The notes beneath the pieces are model-generated. The model made no database searches. It was not told where the DNA came from and saw only the letters and a program-made list of their open reading frames with translations. Below, in pieces: positions 46,219-56,144 of a stretch of DNA of 64,000 bases. How positions within the stretch are numbered: the stretch's first letter is position 1; every line of letters starts with the position of its first letter. This stretch comes from Haloechinothrix halophila YIM 93223. GTDB taxonomy: Bacteria; Actinomycetota; Actinomycetes; Mycobacteriales; Pseudonocardiaceae. The stretch spans positions 4,367,502 through 4,431,501 of the forward strand of contig NZ_KI632509.1 of assembly GCF_000504245.1 (NCBI RefSeq), given 5' to 3'. Made by a program: the position numbers and the translations under genes.

Positions 46219-46452
46219 GTGGTCAACGCATACATCCTGATTCAGACCGAAGTCGGCAAGGCCGCCTCGGTCGCGGCCGAGATCGCGGAAATCCCAGGTG
46301 TGGCCAGCTCAGAGGACGTGACCGGCCCGTACGACGTCATTGTCAGGGCCGAAGCGGAGAACGTCGACCAGCTCGGCCAACTGGTTGTCGCGAAGGTGCA
46401 GAACGTCAGCGGAATCACACGCACCCTGACCTGCCCCGTGGTGCATCTCTGA
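46219..46452 (+). CDS. Stand-alone Lrp/AsnC ligand-binding (RAM) domain protein
   Basis: This 77-residue protein is a RAM domain without a DNA-binding part (VNAYILIQTEVGK start; PGVASSEDVTGPYDVIVRA). Such single-domain proteins bind amino acids as dimers and may modulate full Lrp regulators. AAAGGG precedes the GTG at 46219. It is divergent from thiL and upstream of DUF3515. Confidence 0.88.
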   Translation: MVNAYILIQTEVGKAASVAAEIAEIPGVASSEDVTGPYDVIVRAEAENVDQLGQLVVAKVQNVSGITRTLTCPVVHL

Positions 46453-46471
46453 GCTGTGGTCTCGTAACGCC

Positions 46472-47026
46472 GTGTCTGAACCGGATGCCGCCGCCCCCTC
46501 CCGCTCGCTGATCATCGTCGCCGCCGTGCTCGGCCTCGGGCTGGTGGCCGCCGTCGTCGCCATCGGCATCGCCACCGGCGGCGGTGACACCTCCGCTGAC
46601 GACGCGGACAAGCCGACAGGCCCGCTGCCGCTTGTCGCCGTCGCGGCGCCGGAGTCAGGCTCTGCCGCGTGCACGACCCTGACCGGCGCGCTGCCGGACA
46701 CGCTGGAGTCCGCGGGCAAGCAGTTGCCGCGCCGGGAGTTGGCCGACCCAGCGCCAGAGGGTGCCGCCGCCTGGGGCGCGGTGAATCCGGTCGTGCTGCG
46801 GTGCGGCATCCCCAAGCCGGGCACGCTGACCAAGACGGCCAAGCTGCGGCAGGTCAACGGCGTGCAGTGGCTACCAGTCACTGATCAAGGCGCGACGACC
46901 TGGTACGCCGTGGACCGCAAGGCCTACATCGCGCTGACGGTGCCCGCCGACGCTGGCACCGGCCCGCTGCAGGAGATCTCGGACATCATCGACGCGGAGC
47001 TGACGGCGGTGCCGCCTCGGCCGTGA
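46472..47026 (+). CDS. DUF3515 family membrane-anchored protein
   Basis: The 184-residue protein has a short cytosolic stretch, a membrane segment at about 13-37 and an exterior domain with two cysteines (one in SAACTTLTGALP and one in VVLRCGIPKPG) that could form a disulfide. DUF3515 genes sit beside ddl in mycobacteria, as here. Function unknown. GTG start at 46472. Confidence 0.82.
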   Translation: MSEPDAAAPSRSLIIVAAVLGLGLVAAVVAIGIATGGGDTSADDADKPTGPLPLVAVAAPESGSAACTTLTGALPDTLESAGKQLPRRELADPAPEGAAAWGAVNPVVLRCGIPKPGTLTKTAKLRQVNGVQWLPVTDQGATTWYAVDRKAYIALTVPADAGTGPLQEISDIIDAELTAVPPRP

Positions 47027-47059
47027 GGCCAGGAGTCGCGTCGGGATCTGGCGCGCCGG

Positions 47060-48178
47060 TCAGCGCAGCCCGGTTCCCCTGCTCAGCGCCGTTTCAACCA
47101 GCGTGGTCAGCAGCGTCGCGTAGTCCACGCCGGTGACCTCCCACATCTTCGGGTAGGCCGACGTCGTTGTGAACCCTGGCAGTGTGTTGACCTCGTTGAT
47201 CGTCAGCTCGCCGTCAGCGCCGACGAAGAAGTCGACCCGAGCGAGGCCCTCGCAGTCCAGCGCGCCGAACGCGCGCACCGCCATCGCCCTGAGCCGTTCG
47301 GTGGTGGCGTCATCGATCTTGGCGGGGATGTCCAGTTCGGCGGCGTCACCGAGGTACTTGGTCTCGAAGTCGTACCAGGCGGAGTCGTCGTCGGCGAGCA
47401 CCCTGATCTCGGCGGGCAGCGATGCCTCGACCCTCCCGTCGGGGAACTCGAGCACGCCGCACTCGATCTCTCTGCCTGCGACTCCGGCCTCGATAAGCAC
47501 CTTCGGATCGGTCTCGCGTGCCATCGCGATCGCGTCATCGAGCTGCGCCCAGTCGGTGACCTTGCTGATACCGATGGACGACCCCGCTCGCGCCGGTTTG
47601 ACGAACACCGGCAGCCCGAGGCGGTCGCGTTCGGCGTCGTCGAGCGTGGCGGCGTTGCGGTCGAGCACGGCGTAGGTGCCGACCGGCAGCCCTTCCGCGG
47701 CGAGCAGCTTCTTGGCGAACACCTTGTCCATCGCGGCGGAGCTAGCCAGCACACCCGCGCCGACGTACGGCAGCTCGGCCATCTCAAGCAGGCCCTGGAT
47801 GGTGCCGTCCTCCCCGAACGCGCCGTGTAGCACCGGGAACACGACGTCGACCCCAGCGAGCGTGTGAAGCTCGTCGCCGGACCCGATCATGACGAGGTCG
47901 CGGCGGGTCGGGTCACCCGCGAGCACCAGTTCGTCGCCGGACTCCACCGAGGGCAACGTCCTGCCGCTGATGGCGAGCGCCTTCGGGTCGCTGGCGCCGA
48001 GCACCCAGCCGCCCTCCCGGGTGATACCGATCGGAACGATCTCGAATCGTTCCGGATCAAGGTTGGCGAGGATGCTGCCCGCCGAGACGCACGAGATGGT
48101 GTGTTCGCTACTGCGGCCGCCGAACACGACCGCGACCCTCGTTTTGTGTCCGTGCGGCACCGAATTTGCCTCGCTCAT
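47060..48178 (-). CDS. ddl: D-alanine-D-alanine ligase
   Basis: The 372-residue ATP-grasp enzyme has [28 protein letters not shown], the ligase signature [27 protein letters not shown] and [13 protein letters not shown]. It makes the D-Ala-D-Ala end of peptidoglycan precursors. The ATG at 48178 is preferred to an upstream start. The active-site tyrosine region (LPYVGAGVL) is intact. Confidence 0.96.
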   Translation of the reverse strand: MSEANSVPHGHKTRVAVVFGGRSSEHTISCVSAGSILANLDPERFEIVPIGITREGGWVLGASDPKALAISGRTLPSVESGDELVLAGDPTRRDLVMIGSGDELHTLAGVDVVFPVLHGAFGEDGTIQGLLEMAELPYVGAGVLASSAAMDKVFAKKLLAAEGLPVGTYAVLDRNAATLDDAERDRLGLPVFVKPARAGSSIGISKVTDWAQLDDAIAMARETDPKVLIEAGVAGREIECGVLEFPDGRVEASLPAEIRVLADDDSAWYDFETKYLGDAAELDIPAKIDDATTERLRAMAVRAFGALDCEGLARVDFFVGADGELTINEVNTLPGFTTTSAYPKMWEVTGVDYATLLTTLVETALSRGTGLR

Positions 48179-48189
48179 GAGCGCCGACC

Positions 48190-49599
48190 CTACCGCTGCC
48201 GGGTGAGCACGCTGACGAGCACACCCACCGCTTCGTGCAGTTCCTCGCGGGAACACCCAGCGTAGCCGATCGCGATGCCGTGTGCGGTCGGTTCGTCCGC
48301 GTAGTGCCTTGCGAGCCCGTCGAGCAGGATGCCCTCCTGGCGCGCCGCACGCAGTTTCGCCCGCTCGTCGTCCGCCGAGCGCAGCGGGACGACGAGGTGC
48401 GCGCCCGCGTCGTCCCCGGCCATGCCGATGCCCGCCTCCCGGAGCGCCCCGACGAGCAATTGCCGTCGTTCGGACATCTCCCTGCGCACCCGCCGCAGGT
48501 GCCTGCCGAGGTCGCCGCTGTGCGCGAACTCGGTGAACACCCGCTGCCCCGCTGGCGACGGCCGGGTTCCAGTGCGGTCACGGTAGGTCAGCACGGTGTC
48601 GGCGACCCCGCGTGGCGCGACCAGCCAGCCAGCGCCAAGAGTCGGGGTGAGGATCTTGCTCGTGGTGCCAAGGTGCACCACGACATCCGGCGCGAGCCCC
48701 GCCAACAGCGGCAACGGGGCGACGTCGAAGCGCAGCTCACCGTCGTAGTCGTCCTCGATCACCAGGAATCCCTCGGCGCGGGCGCGCTCGACCAGCGCCA
48801 CCCTCCGCGTCGCGCTCATCCTGCTGCCCATCGGGTACTGGTGCGCCGGGGAGCAGAACACCGCCTTGGCCCCCGTTGGGATGGCATCCACCACAACGCC
48901 ATCGGTGTCGACCGGAACGCCTGCCACCCGCAGCCCCGCGGCGAGGAACACCTGCACCGCGCGCTGATAGCCGGGTTCCTCGACCGCGACGACGTCGCCT
49001 GGCTGGAACAGCGCGGAGGCCAGCTCGGCAACGGCGCTGGTGGTACCCGCCGTGGCGAGCACGCTGGCCGAAGCGATCATCAGACCCCGGTGCCGCAACA
49101 AGTGCTCGGCGATGGCCGCCCGGTACGCGGTGAGACCCGCGCGCTCGGTCTGCTGCGACGGCGGGGTGTCGGCGGCGGCCCGCCACGCCCTGCGCCACGT
49201 GGCGCGTTCGATGCCGTCCGCCCACGGGACGCCGGGCACCAGCGCGAGCAGGTCCTCGCCGTCGGTTTCGTCTTCCGGGATGGCACTGCGCTGCGGCGCG
49301 TCGGCCGGCGGCGTGGTGGTGACGTAGGTGCCTGAGCCGTGCTTGCCCGCGATCCAGCCCTCGGCGTGCAGCTGCTCGTACGCCGCCGACGTCACGGTCC
49401 TGCTGACGCCGAGCCGCCCAGCGAGCGCGCGGGTGGACGGCAACCGGTCCCCGCCGCGTAGGTGCCCGGTGGCGGCGGCGTCGCGCAGCGCGTCGGCGAG
49501 CTGCACCGCCAGCGGAACCCCGGACCGCCGATCCAGCGCGACCGGCAGGGCAGTGCCGACACCGGTGTTCACGCCGCCTCGCGCCGGGTAGGCCGTCAT
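48190..49599 (-). CDS. MocR/PdxR family regulator (GntR helix + aminotransferase)
   Basis: The 469-residue protein has a GntR winged helix (about 25-95; [20 protein letters not shown]) fused to a type I aminotransferase-like domain. The PLP-binding lysine lies in [16 protein letters not shown]. Such MocR proteins sense PLP or amino acids. It diverges from the flavin-binding PNPOx gene, which it probably controls through direct repeats in the spacer. Located 12 bp before ddl on the same strand. Confidence 0.9.
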   Translation of the reverse strand: MTAYPARGGVNTGVGTALPVALDRRSGVPLAVQLADALRDAAATGHLRGGDRLPSTRALAGRLGVSRTVTSAAYEQLHAEGWIAGKHGSGTYVTTTPPADAPQRSAIPEDETDGEDLLALVPGVPWADGIERATWRRAWRAAADTPPSQQTERAGLTAYRAAIAEHLLRHRGLMIASASVLATAGTTSAVAELASALFQPGDVVAVEEPGYQRAVQVFLAAGLRVAGVPVDTDGVVVDAIPTGAKAVFCSPAHQYPMGSRMSATRRVALVERARAEGFLVIEDDYDGELRFDVAPLPLLAGLAPDVVVHLGTTSKILTPTLGAGWLVAPRGVADTVLTYRDRTGTRPSPAGQRVFTEFAHSGDLGRHLRRVRREMSERRQLLVGALREAGIGMAGDDAGAHLVVPLRSADDERAKLRAARQEGILLDGLARHYADEPTAHGIAIGYAGCSREELHEAVGVLVSVLTRQR

Positions 49600-49634
49600 G
49601 CCAGCTCCAAGCGGACTTCTCGTTTACGGAAAGA

Positions 49635-49661
49635 TTGGCCGTTCCATCATGCCACTTGGCT
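49635..49661. promoter_or_regulatory. Direct repeats, candidate MocR operator
   Basis: TTGGCC at 49635-49640 and TTGGCT at 49656-49661 are direct repeats with a 21-bp period, or two turns of helix, in the 77-bp divergent region. Known MocR regulators often bind direct repeats with such spacing. Confidence 0.45.
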
Positions 49662-49676
49662 GGCGAGGATGATGCC

Positions 49677-50375
49677 ATGATCTCCACCGCACTGTCTCCG
49701 ACCGAACGCAGCACCCCTGGCCGCACCAAGCACCGCACCGTGCTCGAGCGCCACGCGCTCTACGACGTGCTGGACACCGGGCTGGTCTGCCACATCGGGC
49801 TGGTGCTCGACGACTCGCCCGTCGTCCTGCCGACAGGGTACGGCCGCGACGACGACACGCTGTACCTGCACGGTTCGACCGGGGCACGCAGCCTGCGCAC
49901 GCCGCCCGACGGCGTCGACATCTGCGTCACCGTGACACACGTCGACGGCATCGTCTACGCGCGCAGCCTGAACCACCACTCGATGAACTACCGCAGTGCC
50001 GTCGTGCACGGCCGCGCCCGGCCGGTCACCGAGCGGGACGAGAAGCTGCACGGGTTGAAGGTGATCACCGAGCATCTCGCGCCCGGGTCGTGGGACCACG
50101 CCCGCGGGGTCAGCAACAAGGAGTACGCCGCCGTGTCGGTGCTGGCGCTGCCGTTGCATGAGGCATCGGTCAAGGTCAGGGCCGAAGGCCCGAACGACGA
50201 CCCCGAAGACGTCGAGGCGAACGCGGTGTGGGCAGGCGTGCTGCCGGTCCGGCAGATGTTCGGCACGCCGGAGCCCGCCGCCGACCTCGCGACGGACCTG
50301 CCGGTGCCCACGCATGTCACAGCCCGCGCGGCCGCACCGGTGGCAGGGCATGCGGCCACGGACACGGCGGACTGA
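49677..50375 (+). CDS. Pyridoxamine 5'-phosphate oxidase-family flavin-binding protein
   Basis: The 232-residue protein has the split-barrel FMN-binding fold (YDVLDTGLVCHIGLVLDDSP; GYGRDDDTLYLHGSTGAR; LNYR-like NYRSAVVHGRA). Many in this group are flavin reductases or F420/heme-binding proteins, not PdxH itself. The ATG at 49677 was chosen because GAGGATGATG lies just upstream. Divergent from MocR. Confidence 0.82.
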   Translation: MISTALSPTERSTPGRTKHRTVLERHALYDVLDTGLVCHIGLVLDDSPVVLPTGYGRDDDTLYLHGSTGARSLRTPPDGVDICVTVTHVDGIVYARSLNHHSMNYRSAVVHGRARPVTERDEKLHGLKVITEHLAPGSWDHARGVSNKEYAAVSVLALPLHEASVKVRAEGPNDDPEDVEANAVWAGVLPVRQMFGTPEPAADLATDLPVPTHVTARAAAPVAGHAATDTAD

Positions 50376-50381
50376 CCACGC

Positions 50382-50873
50382 TCAGGCCAGCACCGGACCC
50401 CGCACGTCGTCGCGGTAGGAGCGCATCGTTCTGCCGCCGTAGCGGTAGACGTGGATGCTCACGGCCGGATCCGGCCCGACGTTGGTCACCTGGTGCACGT
50501 ACCCGGGACCGAACACCCGCGACTGGCCGACGGACAGTTCGTGGATGTCCAACGCTTCGGGCCGGGTTTCCGGTTCGGCCACCGCACTACCACGCGCGAC
50601 GACCTCGGTGAGCTTGCCGCTGACGACGGTGAACGCACCGCTGGTGTCGCCGTGGTCGTGCAGGTCGGTGCGCTGACCGGGCAGCCAGCTCAGCAGCCAG
50701 ATCTCGTCGGTGTCGGTGCGCTCGATGAGCGTGGCGAACCGCTCGTCGGGGTCGTAGCGGAGCAGGTGCCGCCAGGAGTCGCGGTCGGTGGCATACGAAA
50801 GCGCGACGCGCACCGGGTGGCGCAACGCCGGGTTCTCAGGGGCGGCGACAGTGTTATCAGGAACGGCGAACAT
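50382..50873 (-). CDS. Cysteine dioxygenase family protein
   Basis: The 163-residue cupin has the metal ligands LHDHGDTSGAFTVV and a third histidine in GYVHQVTNVG, the non-heme iron triad of cysteine dioxygenases. It probably oxidises cysteine or another thiol to the sulfinate. Convergent with the flavin-binding gene (7-bp gap). Confidence 0.85.
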   Translation of the reverse strand: MFAVPDNTVAAPENPALRHPVRVALSYATDRDSWRHLLRYDPDERFATLIERTDTDEIWLLSWLPGQRTDLHDHGDTSGAFTVVSGKLTEVVARGSAVAEPETRPEALDIHELSVGQSRVFGPGYVHQVTNVGPDPAVSIHVYRYGGRTMRSYRDDVRGPVLA

Positions 50874-51109
50874 CGAGAGGTCCTTGCTGGTCACGACGGT
50901 GGGAATGCGAAGAAGGTGTACGCGCGCGAAGCGCGGCTGATCACCGACAACAACAAGGACACGGACACGGCGCGGCGGCGGCACGGGCGATCCCCGGCCG
51001 CGAGAACAGCGCACGCTCGATCATGACGTCTAGCGAAGCAGGTGCGTCAGCGCCGGTCAAGCCAGCGCCCACGGAGTGAGACACGGCGCACAGGCCGAGC
51101 CCCGAAGCG

Positions 51110-51237
51110 AGTGGATCTTGAGGCGGTCTGGTGATACGGATCGCCACAACGTCGCAACATCGACGAGACGAGCTCGCAGCGAGTTGATCTTGAGACTTTC
51201 TGGTCGCTATAACGACCACAACGCCTCAAGATCCACT
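51110..51237. repeat. Two tandem long palindromic repeats in a 407-bp non-coding region
   Basis: Unit 2 (51182-51237) is a 56-bp near-perfect palindrome: AGTTGATCTTGAG, six bases, TGGTCG, six bases, CGACCA, six bases, CTCAAGATCCACT. Unit 1 (about 51110-51165) keeps the left half (AGTGGATCTTGAG, then TGGTGAT with ATCGCCA) but its right outer arm is decayed. They lie between cysteine dioxygenase and gpsA, beyond the gpsA stop. No gene is supportable in 50874-51280; the rest looks like plain spacer. Confidence 0.75.
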
Positions 51238-51280
51238 GAGTTTTGGCAGGTTAGGGGCGGAAACGGGCGGGCTGCCGCAC

Positions 51281-52339
51281 TCAGCCCCACTCGGACTTCT
51301 TCGCACGGTCGAACAGCTCCGCCACGAGCTTGCGCGGGGTGACATCCTCGTGGCAGACGCGGTGCATCGCGTCGGTCAGCGGCATGTCAACGCCATGCGC
51401 CCGCGCCAGTTCCCGGATCGACGAGCACGACTTGACGCCCTCTGCCACCTGTCCGCCAGTCGCCTCCTGGGCCTGCGCGACCGTCTCTCCCCTGCCGAGC
51501 CGCTCCCCGAACGTGCGGTTGCGCGACAACGATGATGAGCACGTCGCGACGAGGTCGCCCACCCCAGCGAGCCCGGCGAACGTCAGCGGGTCAGCGCCCA
51601 GCTTGCCGCCGAGCCGGGCCATCTCCGCGAGACCCCGGGTGATCAGGCTGGCCACGGTGTTGGCACCGTAACCGAGCCCCGCGGCCATGCCGCAGCTGAG
51701 CGCGATGACGTTCTTGCAGGCACCAGCAAGCTCGCAGCCGACGACATCGACGTTGGTGTACGGCCGGAAGTACGGCCCGGAAATCGCGCGCTGAATCGCC
51801 ACCGCGCGGTCGTGGTCCGGGCACGCGACGACGGCGGCGGCAGGCTGTTCCGCGGCGACCTCAACGGCGAGGTTCGGGCCGGATACCACCACGACCTGCT
51901 CCGCGGGCGCGCCGGTGACCTCGGCGATCACCTCGCTCATCCGCTTCATGGTGCCGAGCTCGACACCCTTCGCGAGGCTGACCAGTGGCACGCCGGTCGG
52001 CAGCACCGGCAGCCATGAGGTCAGGTTCGCCCGCAGCGACTGGCTCGGCACCGCGAGCACGACGGCTTCGGCACCAGCAAGCGCACTCGCCGCGTCGCTG
52101 GTCGCGCGCACCCGTCGCGGCAGCACGACGTCGGGCAGATACGCCTCGTTGGTGTGCTTCTCGGTGATCTCCTCAGCCACCTCGGCCCTGCGGGCCCAGA
52201 TCGTGACGTCTCTGCCGGCGTCGGCGAGCACCTTGGCGAACGTGGTCCCCCACGAGCCAGCGCCGAGCACGGTGATCCGCTGCGGCGTCGGCAGCGGTCG
52301 CTGCTGCGTGGTCTCCTGCCGCACGCTGGCTTCAGGCAT
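51281..52339 (-). CDS. gpsA: Glycerol-3-phosphate dehydrogenase (NAD(P)+)
   Basis: The 352-residue enzyme has the Rossmann motif [13 protein letters not shown] and [19 protein letters not shown], the GpsA active-site lysine region. It makes sn-glycerol-3-phosphate for phospholipids. The ATG at 52339 was chosen because it overlaps the plsC stop in ATGCCTGA, linking phosphatidate synthesis genes. Confidence 0.96.
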   Translation of the reverse strand: MPEASVRQETTQQRPLPTPQRITVLGAGSWGTTFAKVLADAGRDVTIWARRAEVAEEITEKHTNEAYLPDVVLPRRVRATSDAASALAGAEAVVLAVPSQSLRANLTSWLPVLPTGVPLVSLAKGVELGTMKRMSEVIAEVTGAPAEQVVVVSGPNLAVEVAAEQPAAAVVACPDHDRAVAIQRAISGPYFRPYTNVDVVGCELAGACKNVIALSCGMAAGLGYGANTVASLITRGLAEMARLGGKLGADPLTFAGLAGVGDLVATCSSSLSRNRTFGERLGRGETVAQAQEATGGQVAEGVKSCSSIRELARAHGVDMPLTDAMHRVCHEDVTPRKLVAELFDRAKKSEWG

Positions 52340-53042
52340 CGTCGGCCTTCGATCCGCGCTCGGCTGCCGGTGGTTGCTCACCGCGCAACTCGGCGAGCAA
52401 GGTGGTGACCTCGCTGGTGATCAGGTCGGTGGCTTCACGCCTGACCGACGCGCTCTGCGGCAGTTCGCGGTACTTCGCGAGGTCGATCGGCTCCCCCACG
52501 TGGAACTCGACGGTCTTGCGGGGGAAAGGGCGGAATTTCTTGCGATAGCCGTCGAGAATCAGGTTGGTGCCCCAGCGTGCGATCGGGATCACCGGGACGT
52601 CGTTCTCCAGCGCGAGCCGCGCCACGCCGGTATACGAGTGCTTCATCCAGCCGTCAGGATCCTTGGTGATGGTGCCCTCCGGATAGATCACGACGATCTT
52701 GCCTTCGCGGAGAGTCCGGTGCGCCTCGCGCAGCGCGTCGCCCGCGCTGGTCGTGCCCCGATACACCGGGATGCCGCCTGAGCCGATGAGGATCTGCTTG
52801 AGCACGGGGATCGAGAACAGGCTCGCCTTCGCCATGAAACGCGGCACCCTGCGCTGCCGGTGCACGAACACCGCGTCGACGACCGGATCGAAGTGGGAGA
52901 CGTGGTTGAGCACGAGCAGCGCTCCCCCACTGCGCGGAATCCGGTCAGCATGCCGGTAGCGATACCCGGCGAACCAGCTGAGGGGATAGAAGATCGCCGC
53001 GGTGAAACCGACCCAGAATCCGCCCCGCTCCCGCTCGGTCAC
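52332..53042 (-). CDS. plsC: 1-acyl-sn-glycerol-3-phosphate acyltransferase
   Basis: The 236-residue membrane-associated enzyme has the catalytic NHVSHFD (NHx4D) and the YPEGTITKD motif of the PlsC family. It adds the second acyl chain to make phosphatidate. Its stop overlaps gpsA by 8 bp. GTG start at 53042. Confidence 0.92.
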   Translation of the reverse strand: MTERERGGFWVGFTAAIFYPLSWFAGYRYRHADRIPRSGGALLVLNHVSHFDPVVDAVFVHRQRRVPRFMAKASLFSIPVLKQILIGSGGIPVYRGTTSAGDALREAHRTLREGKIVVIYPEGTITKDPDGWMKHSYTGVARLALENDVPVIPIARWGTNLILDGYRKKFRPFPRKTVEFHVGEPIDLAKYRELPQSASVRREATDLITSEVTTLLAELRGEQPPAAERGSKADDA

Positions 53043-53152
53043 CGTCGCATCCCTCCGTCCGGACTGCTGTGTCGCAGTGTCGCGCGCCTTACCATTCTCG
53101 GTCCAGCACGGGCAGACCTCACCACGGTCCGTGCGTCAGGCAAGATAGCCGC

Positions 53153-53818
53153 GTGGCACCTTCGGTGAGTCTTGTCGTGCCGATCAAGTCGTTGACGCTA
53201 GCAAAGTCACGACTGCTCGGCTGCTGCTTCCCGAGTGATGAACGCAACCGTGTCCGCCTCGTGCTCGCCATGGCAGCCGACACGGTAACCGCCGCGCTGG
53301 CCACGCCCGGCGTCGGCAGGGTGCTGGTCGCCGCCGCCAAGCCGGACGAGGTTGCCGGACTGCACCGGCTCGGCGCCGACGTCGTCGACGACGGGAACGC
53401 GGCGGACCTCAACGACGCACTGCGCCACGGGGCCGCACTGCTGCGGCGGGCCGATCCGGACGGCGTCGTCGGGGCGCTGCAAGCGGACCTGCCCGCGCTG
53501 CGGCCAGGGGATCTGGCCGCGGCCATAGTCGAGGCAGCTGGCAGGCGGGCGGTGTGCGCCGACCACGCGGGCACCGGGACGACCCTGCTGCTCTCGGCCT
53601 CCGGCTGCCCCCTCGACCCACGCTTCGGTGACGACTCCGCTGCGGCTCACGTGCGCTCCGGCGCACTGCGGCTGGCCACGCCCGCCGCGACGTTACGCAC
53701 CGATGTGGATACCGTCGGCGACGTCGAGCGGGTGCGGGCGCTCGGTGTCGGCCGCAACACACTCGCGGTACTGCGCGGCGAACGACACAGCTGCGCCAGC
53801 GCTGAGCCGGTATCGTGA
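53153..53818 (+). CDS. fbiD: Phosphoenolpyruvate/2-phospholactate guanylyltransferase (F420 biosynthesis)
   Basis: The 221-residue protein begins with LVVPIKSLTLAKSRL, the nucleotide-binding loop of CofC/FbiD, and has GALQADLPALRPGDLA. It activates PEP or phospholactate as the first committed step of coenzyme F420. Position between gpsA-plsC and ppk matches mycobacterial fbiD (Rv2983). GTG start at 53153. Confidence 0.9.
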   Translation: MAPSVSLVVPIKSLTLAKSRLLGCCFPSDERNRVRLVLAMAADTVTAALATPGVGRVLVAAAKPDEVAGLHRLGADVVDDGNAADLNDALRHGAALLRRADPDGVVGALQADLPALRPGDLAAAIVEAAGRRAVCADHAGTGTTLLLSASGCPLDPRFGDDSAAAHVRSGALRLATPAATLRTDVDTVGDVERVRALGVGRNTLAVLRGERHSCASAEPVS

Positions 53819-53869
53819 TGCCAGGAGGATCACTCGAGCCGCGGTGGATGCGGCCCGGGGTCGGACGAC

Positions 53870-56131
53870 GTGCGAGACAATGACGGGGTGAGCACACGAC
53901 GGGCGCCACAACCGCGTGACGCGCGGGGACGATTCATTCGGGCGGTACAGGTGAGCACAAGCAGCACGGAAGGCACACCCAGTACCCGGCAGGCGGCCGG
54001 GAACGGGTACGTCGCGACCGATTCGCTCGCCGTGCCAACGGCTCCGCCCGCGGTGACCCCCGCGACGGCCGCCGGTGAGCTGCCCGACGACCGCTACCTC
54101 AACCGGGAACTGTCTTGGCAGGATTTCAACGCACGGGTGCTGTCACTGGCCGAGGACACCTCGCAGCCGCTGCTGGAACGTGCCAAGTTCCTCGCCATCT
54201 TCGCGTCCAATCTCGACGAGTTCTACATGGTGCGGGTCGCGGGGCTGAAGCGCCGCGACGAGACCGGCCTGTCGGTGCGCAGCGCGGACGGCCTCTCGCC
54301 CCGCGAGCAGTTGGCCTACATCGCCAAACGCAACCAGGACCTGGTCTCCCGGCAAACCAAGGTGTTCGAGGAGTCGGTGCGCCCCGCGTTGGACGCCGAG
54401 GGCGTGCGCATCGTGCGCTGGGCCGATCTGCCGACCGGGCAGCGCGAGCGGCTGTCGCACTACTTCAGCGACCAGATCTTCCCCGTGCTGACGCCGCTCG
54501 CGGTCGATCCAGCGCACCCCTTCCCCTACATCTCCGGGCTCTCGCTCAACCTCGCGGTGACGGTGCGCGACCCGGACGGCGGACTGGAGCGGTTCGCCAG
54601 GGTGAAGGTGCCGAACAACGTGCCCCGGCTGATCAGGGTCGAAACCACTCCTGACGCGCCGACCGCGACGTTCCTGCTGCTCGAGGAGTTGATCTCGGCG
54701 CACCTCGGTGACCTGTTCACCGGCATGGAGGTCTCCGAGCACCACGTCTTCCGCGTCACCCGCAACGCCGACTTCGAGGTCGAGGAAGACCGGGACGAGG
54801 ACTTGCTGCAAGCGCTGGAACGGGAACTGGCGCAGCGCAGGTTCGGCCCGCCGGTGCGGCTCGAGGTCGAGCAGGACATGAGCGAGCACATGCTCGAACT
54901 GCTGTTGCGGGAGCTGGAAGTGGACCCCCGCGACGTCGTCGCCGTGCCCGGTCTGATCGACATGACCTGCCTCGAGCTGCTGGCCGACGTCGACCGCAAG
55001 GAACTCAAGTACCCGCCGTTCGTGCCAGCGACGCACCCGGCGTTCGCGGATCGGGAGACACCCCGCAGTGTGTTCTCCACCCTCCGCGAGGGCGATGTCC
55101 TGGTGCACCACCCGTACGACTCGTTCTCAACCAGCGTGCAGCGGTTCATCGAGCAGGCGGCCTTGGACGACAAGGTGCTGGCGATCAAGCAGACGCTGTA
55201 CCGGACATCGGGTGACTCGCCGATCGTCAACGCGCTCATCGACGCGGCCGAGGCTGGCAAACAGGTCGTCGCACTGGTCGAGATCAAGGCGCGGTTCGAC
55301 GAGCAGGCCAACATCGGCTGGGCGCGTGCGCTTGAGCGTTCCGGCGTGCACGTCGTCTACGGCCTCGTCGGGCTCAAAACGCACTGCAAGACATCGCTGG
55401 TCGTGCGGCAGGAGGGTCAGCGCATCCGGCGCTACTGCCACATCGGCACCGGTAACTACAACCCGAAAACCGCGCGGTTCTACGAGGACATCGGGCTGCT
55501 GACGGCCGACGACGACATCGGCGCGGACCTGACCGATCTGTTCAACGTGCTCACCGGGTACTCCAGGCAGAGTGCCTACCGCAACGTGCTGACCTCGCCG
55601 AGCGGCATCAGGAAGGGCATCCTGCGCAGCATCGCCGAGGAGATCGACCGTGCCCGCGACGGCCAGCAGGCGGGTGTGCGGCTCAAGGTGAACTCGCTGG
55701 TGGACGAGCAGATCATCGACGGGCTCTACCAGGCATCGCGCGCTGGGATTCCGGTCGAGATCGTGGTACGCGGGATCTGCGCCCTCAAACCGGGCGTGCC
55801 GGGGCTATCGGACAACATCACGGTGCGCTCCATCCTCGGCCGATTCCTCGAACACTCGCGGGTCTTCCACTTCGCGGCGAGCGGGCAGTATTGGATCGGC
55901 AGCGCCGACATGATGCACCGCAACCTCGACCGCAGGATCGAGGTCATCGTTCAGGTCAAGGACCCGAAGCTCACCGCACAGCTTGACGAACTGTTCGACT
56001 CCGCGCTCGACCCCGTGACCCGGTGCTGGGTATTGAGCTCCACCGGCGAATGGACCCCGTCGCCTGCCGAGATCACCCAAGTCAGGGACCATCAGGTGGA
56101 ACTACTGGCCAAGCACAGGGCGACCGGGTGA
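53870..56131 (+). CDS. ppk: Polyphosphate kinase 1
   Basis: The 753-residue enzyme has [53 protein letters not shown], and the autophosphorylated histidine in [20 protein letters not shown]. It polymerises ATP gamma-phosphate to polyphosphate. A GTG at 53888 is an alternative start, as the first 60 residues are not conserved. Confidence 0.95.
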   Translation: MRDNDGVSTRRAPQPRDARGRFIRAVQVSTSSTEGTPSTRQAAGNGYVATDSLAVPTAPPAVTPATAAGELPDDRYLNRELSWQDFNARVLSLAEDTSQPLLERAKFLAIFASNLDEFYMVRVAGLKRRDETGLSVRSADGLSPREQLAYIAKRNQDLVSRQTKVFEESVRPALDAEGVRIVRWADLPTGQRERLSHYFSDQIFPVLTPLAVDPAHPFPYISGLSLNLAVTVRDPDGGLERFARVKVPNNVPRLIRVETTPDAPTATFLLLEELISAHLGDLFTGMEVSEHHVFRVTRNADFEVEEDRDEDLLQALERELAQRRFGPPVRLEVEQDMSEHMLELLLRELEVDPRDVVAVPGLIDMTCLELLADVDRKELKYPPFVPATHPAFADRETPRSVFSTLREGDVLVHHPYDSFSTSVQRFIEQAALDDKVLAIKQTLYRTSGDSPIVNALIDAAEAGKQVVALVEIKARFDEQANIGWARALERSGVHVVYGLVGLKTHCKTSLVVRQEGQRIRRYCHIGTGNYNPKTARFYEDIGLLTADDDIGADLTDLFNVLTGYSRQSAYRNVLTSPSGIRKGILRSIAEEIDRARDGQQAGVRLKVNSLVDEQIIDGLYQASRAGIPVEIVVRGICALKPGVPGLSDNITVRSILGRFLEHSRVFHFAASGQYWIGSADMMHRNLDRRIEVIVQVKDPKLTAQLDELFDSALDPVTRCWVLSSTGEWTPSPAEITQVRDHQVELLAKHRATG

Positions 56132-56144
56132 GCTGAGGACACGC

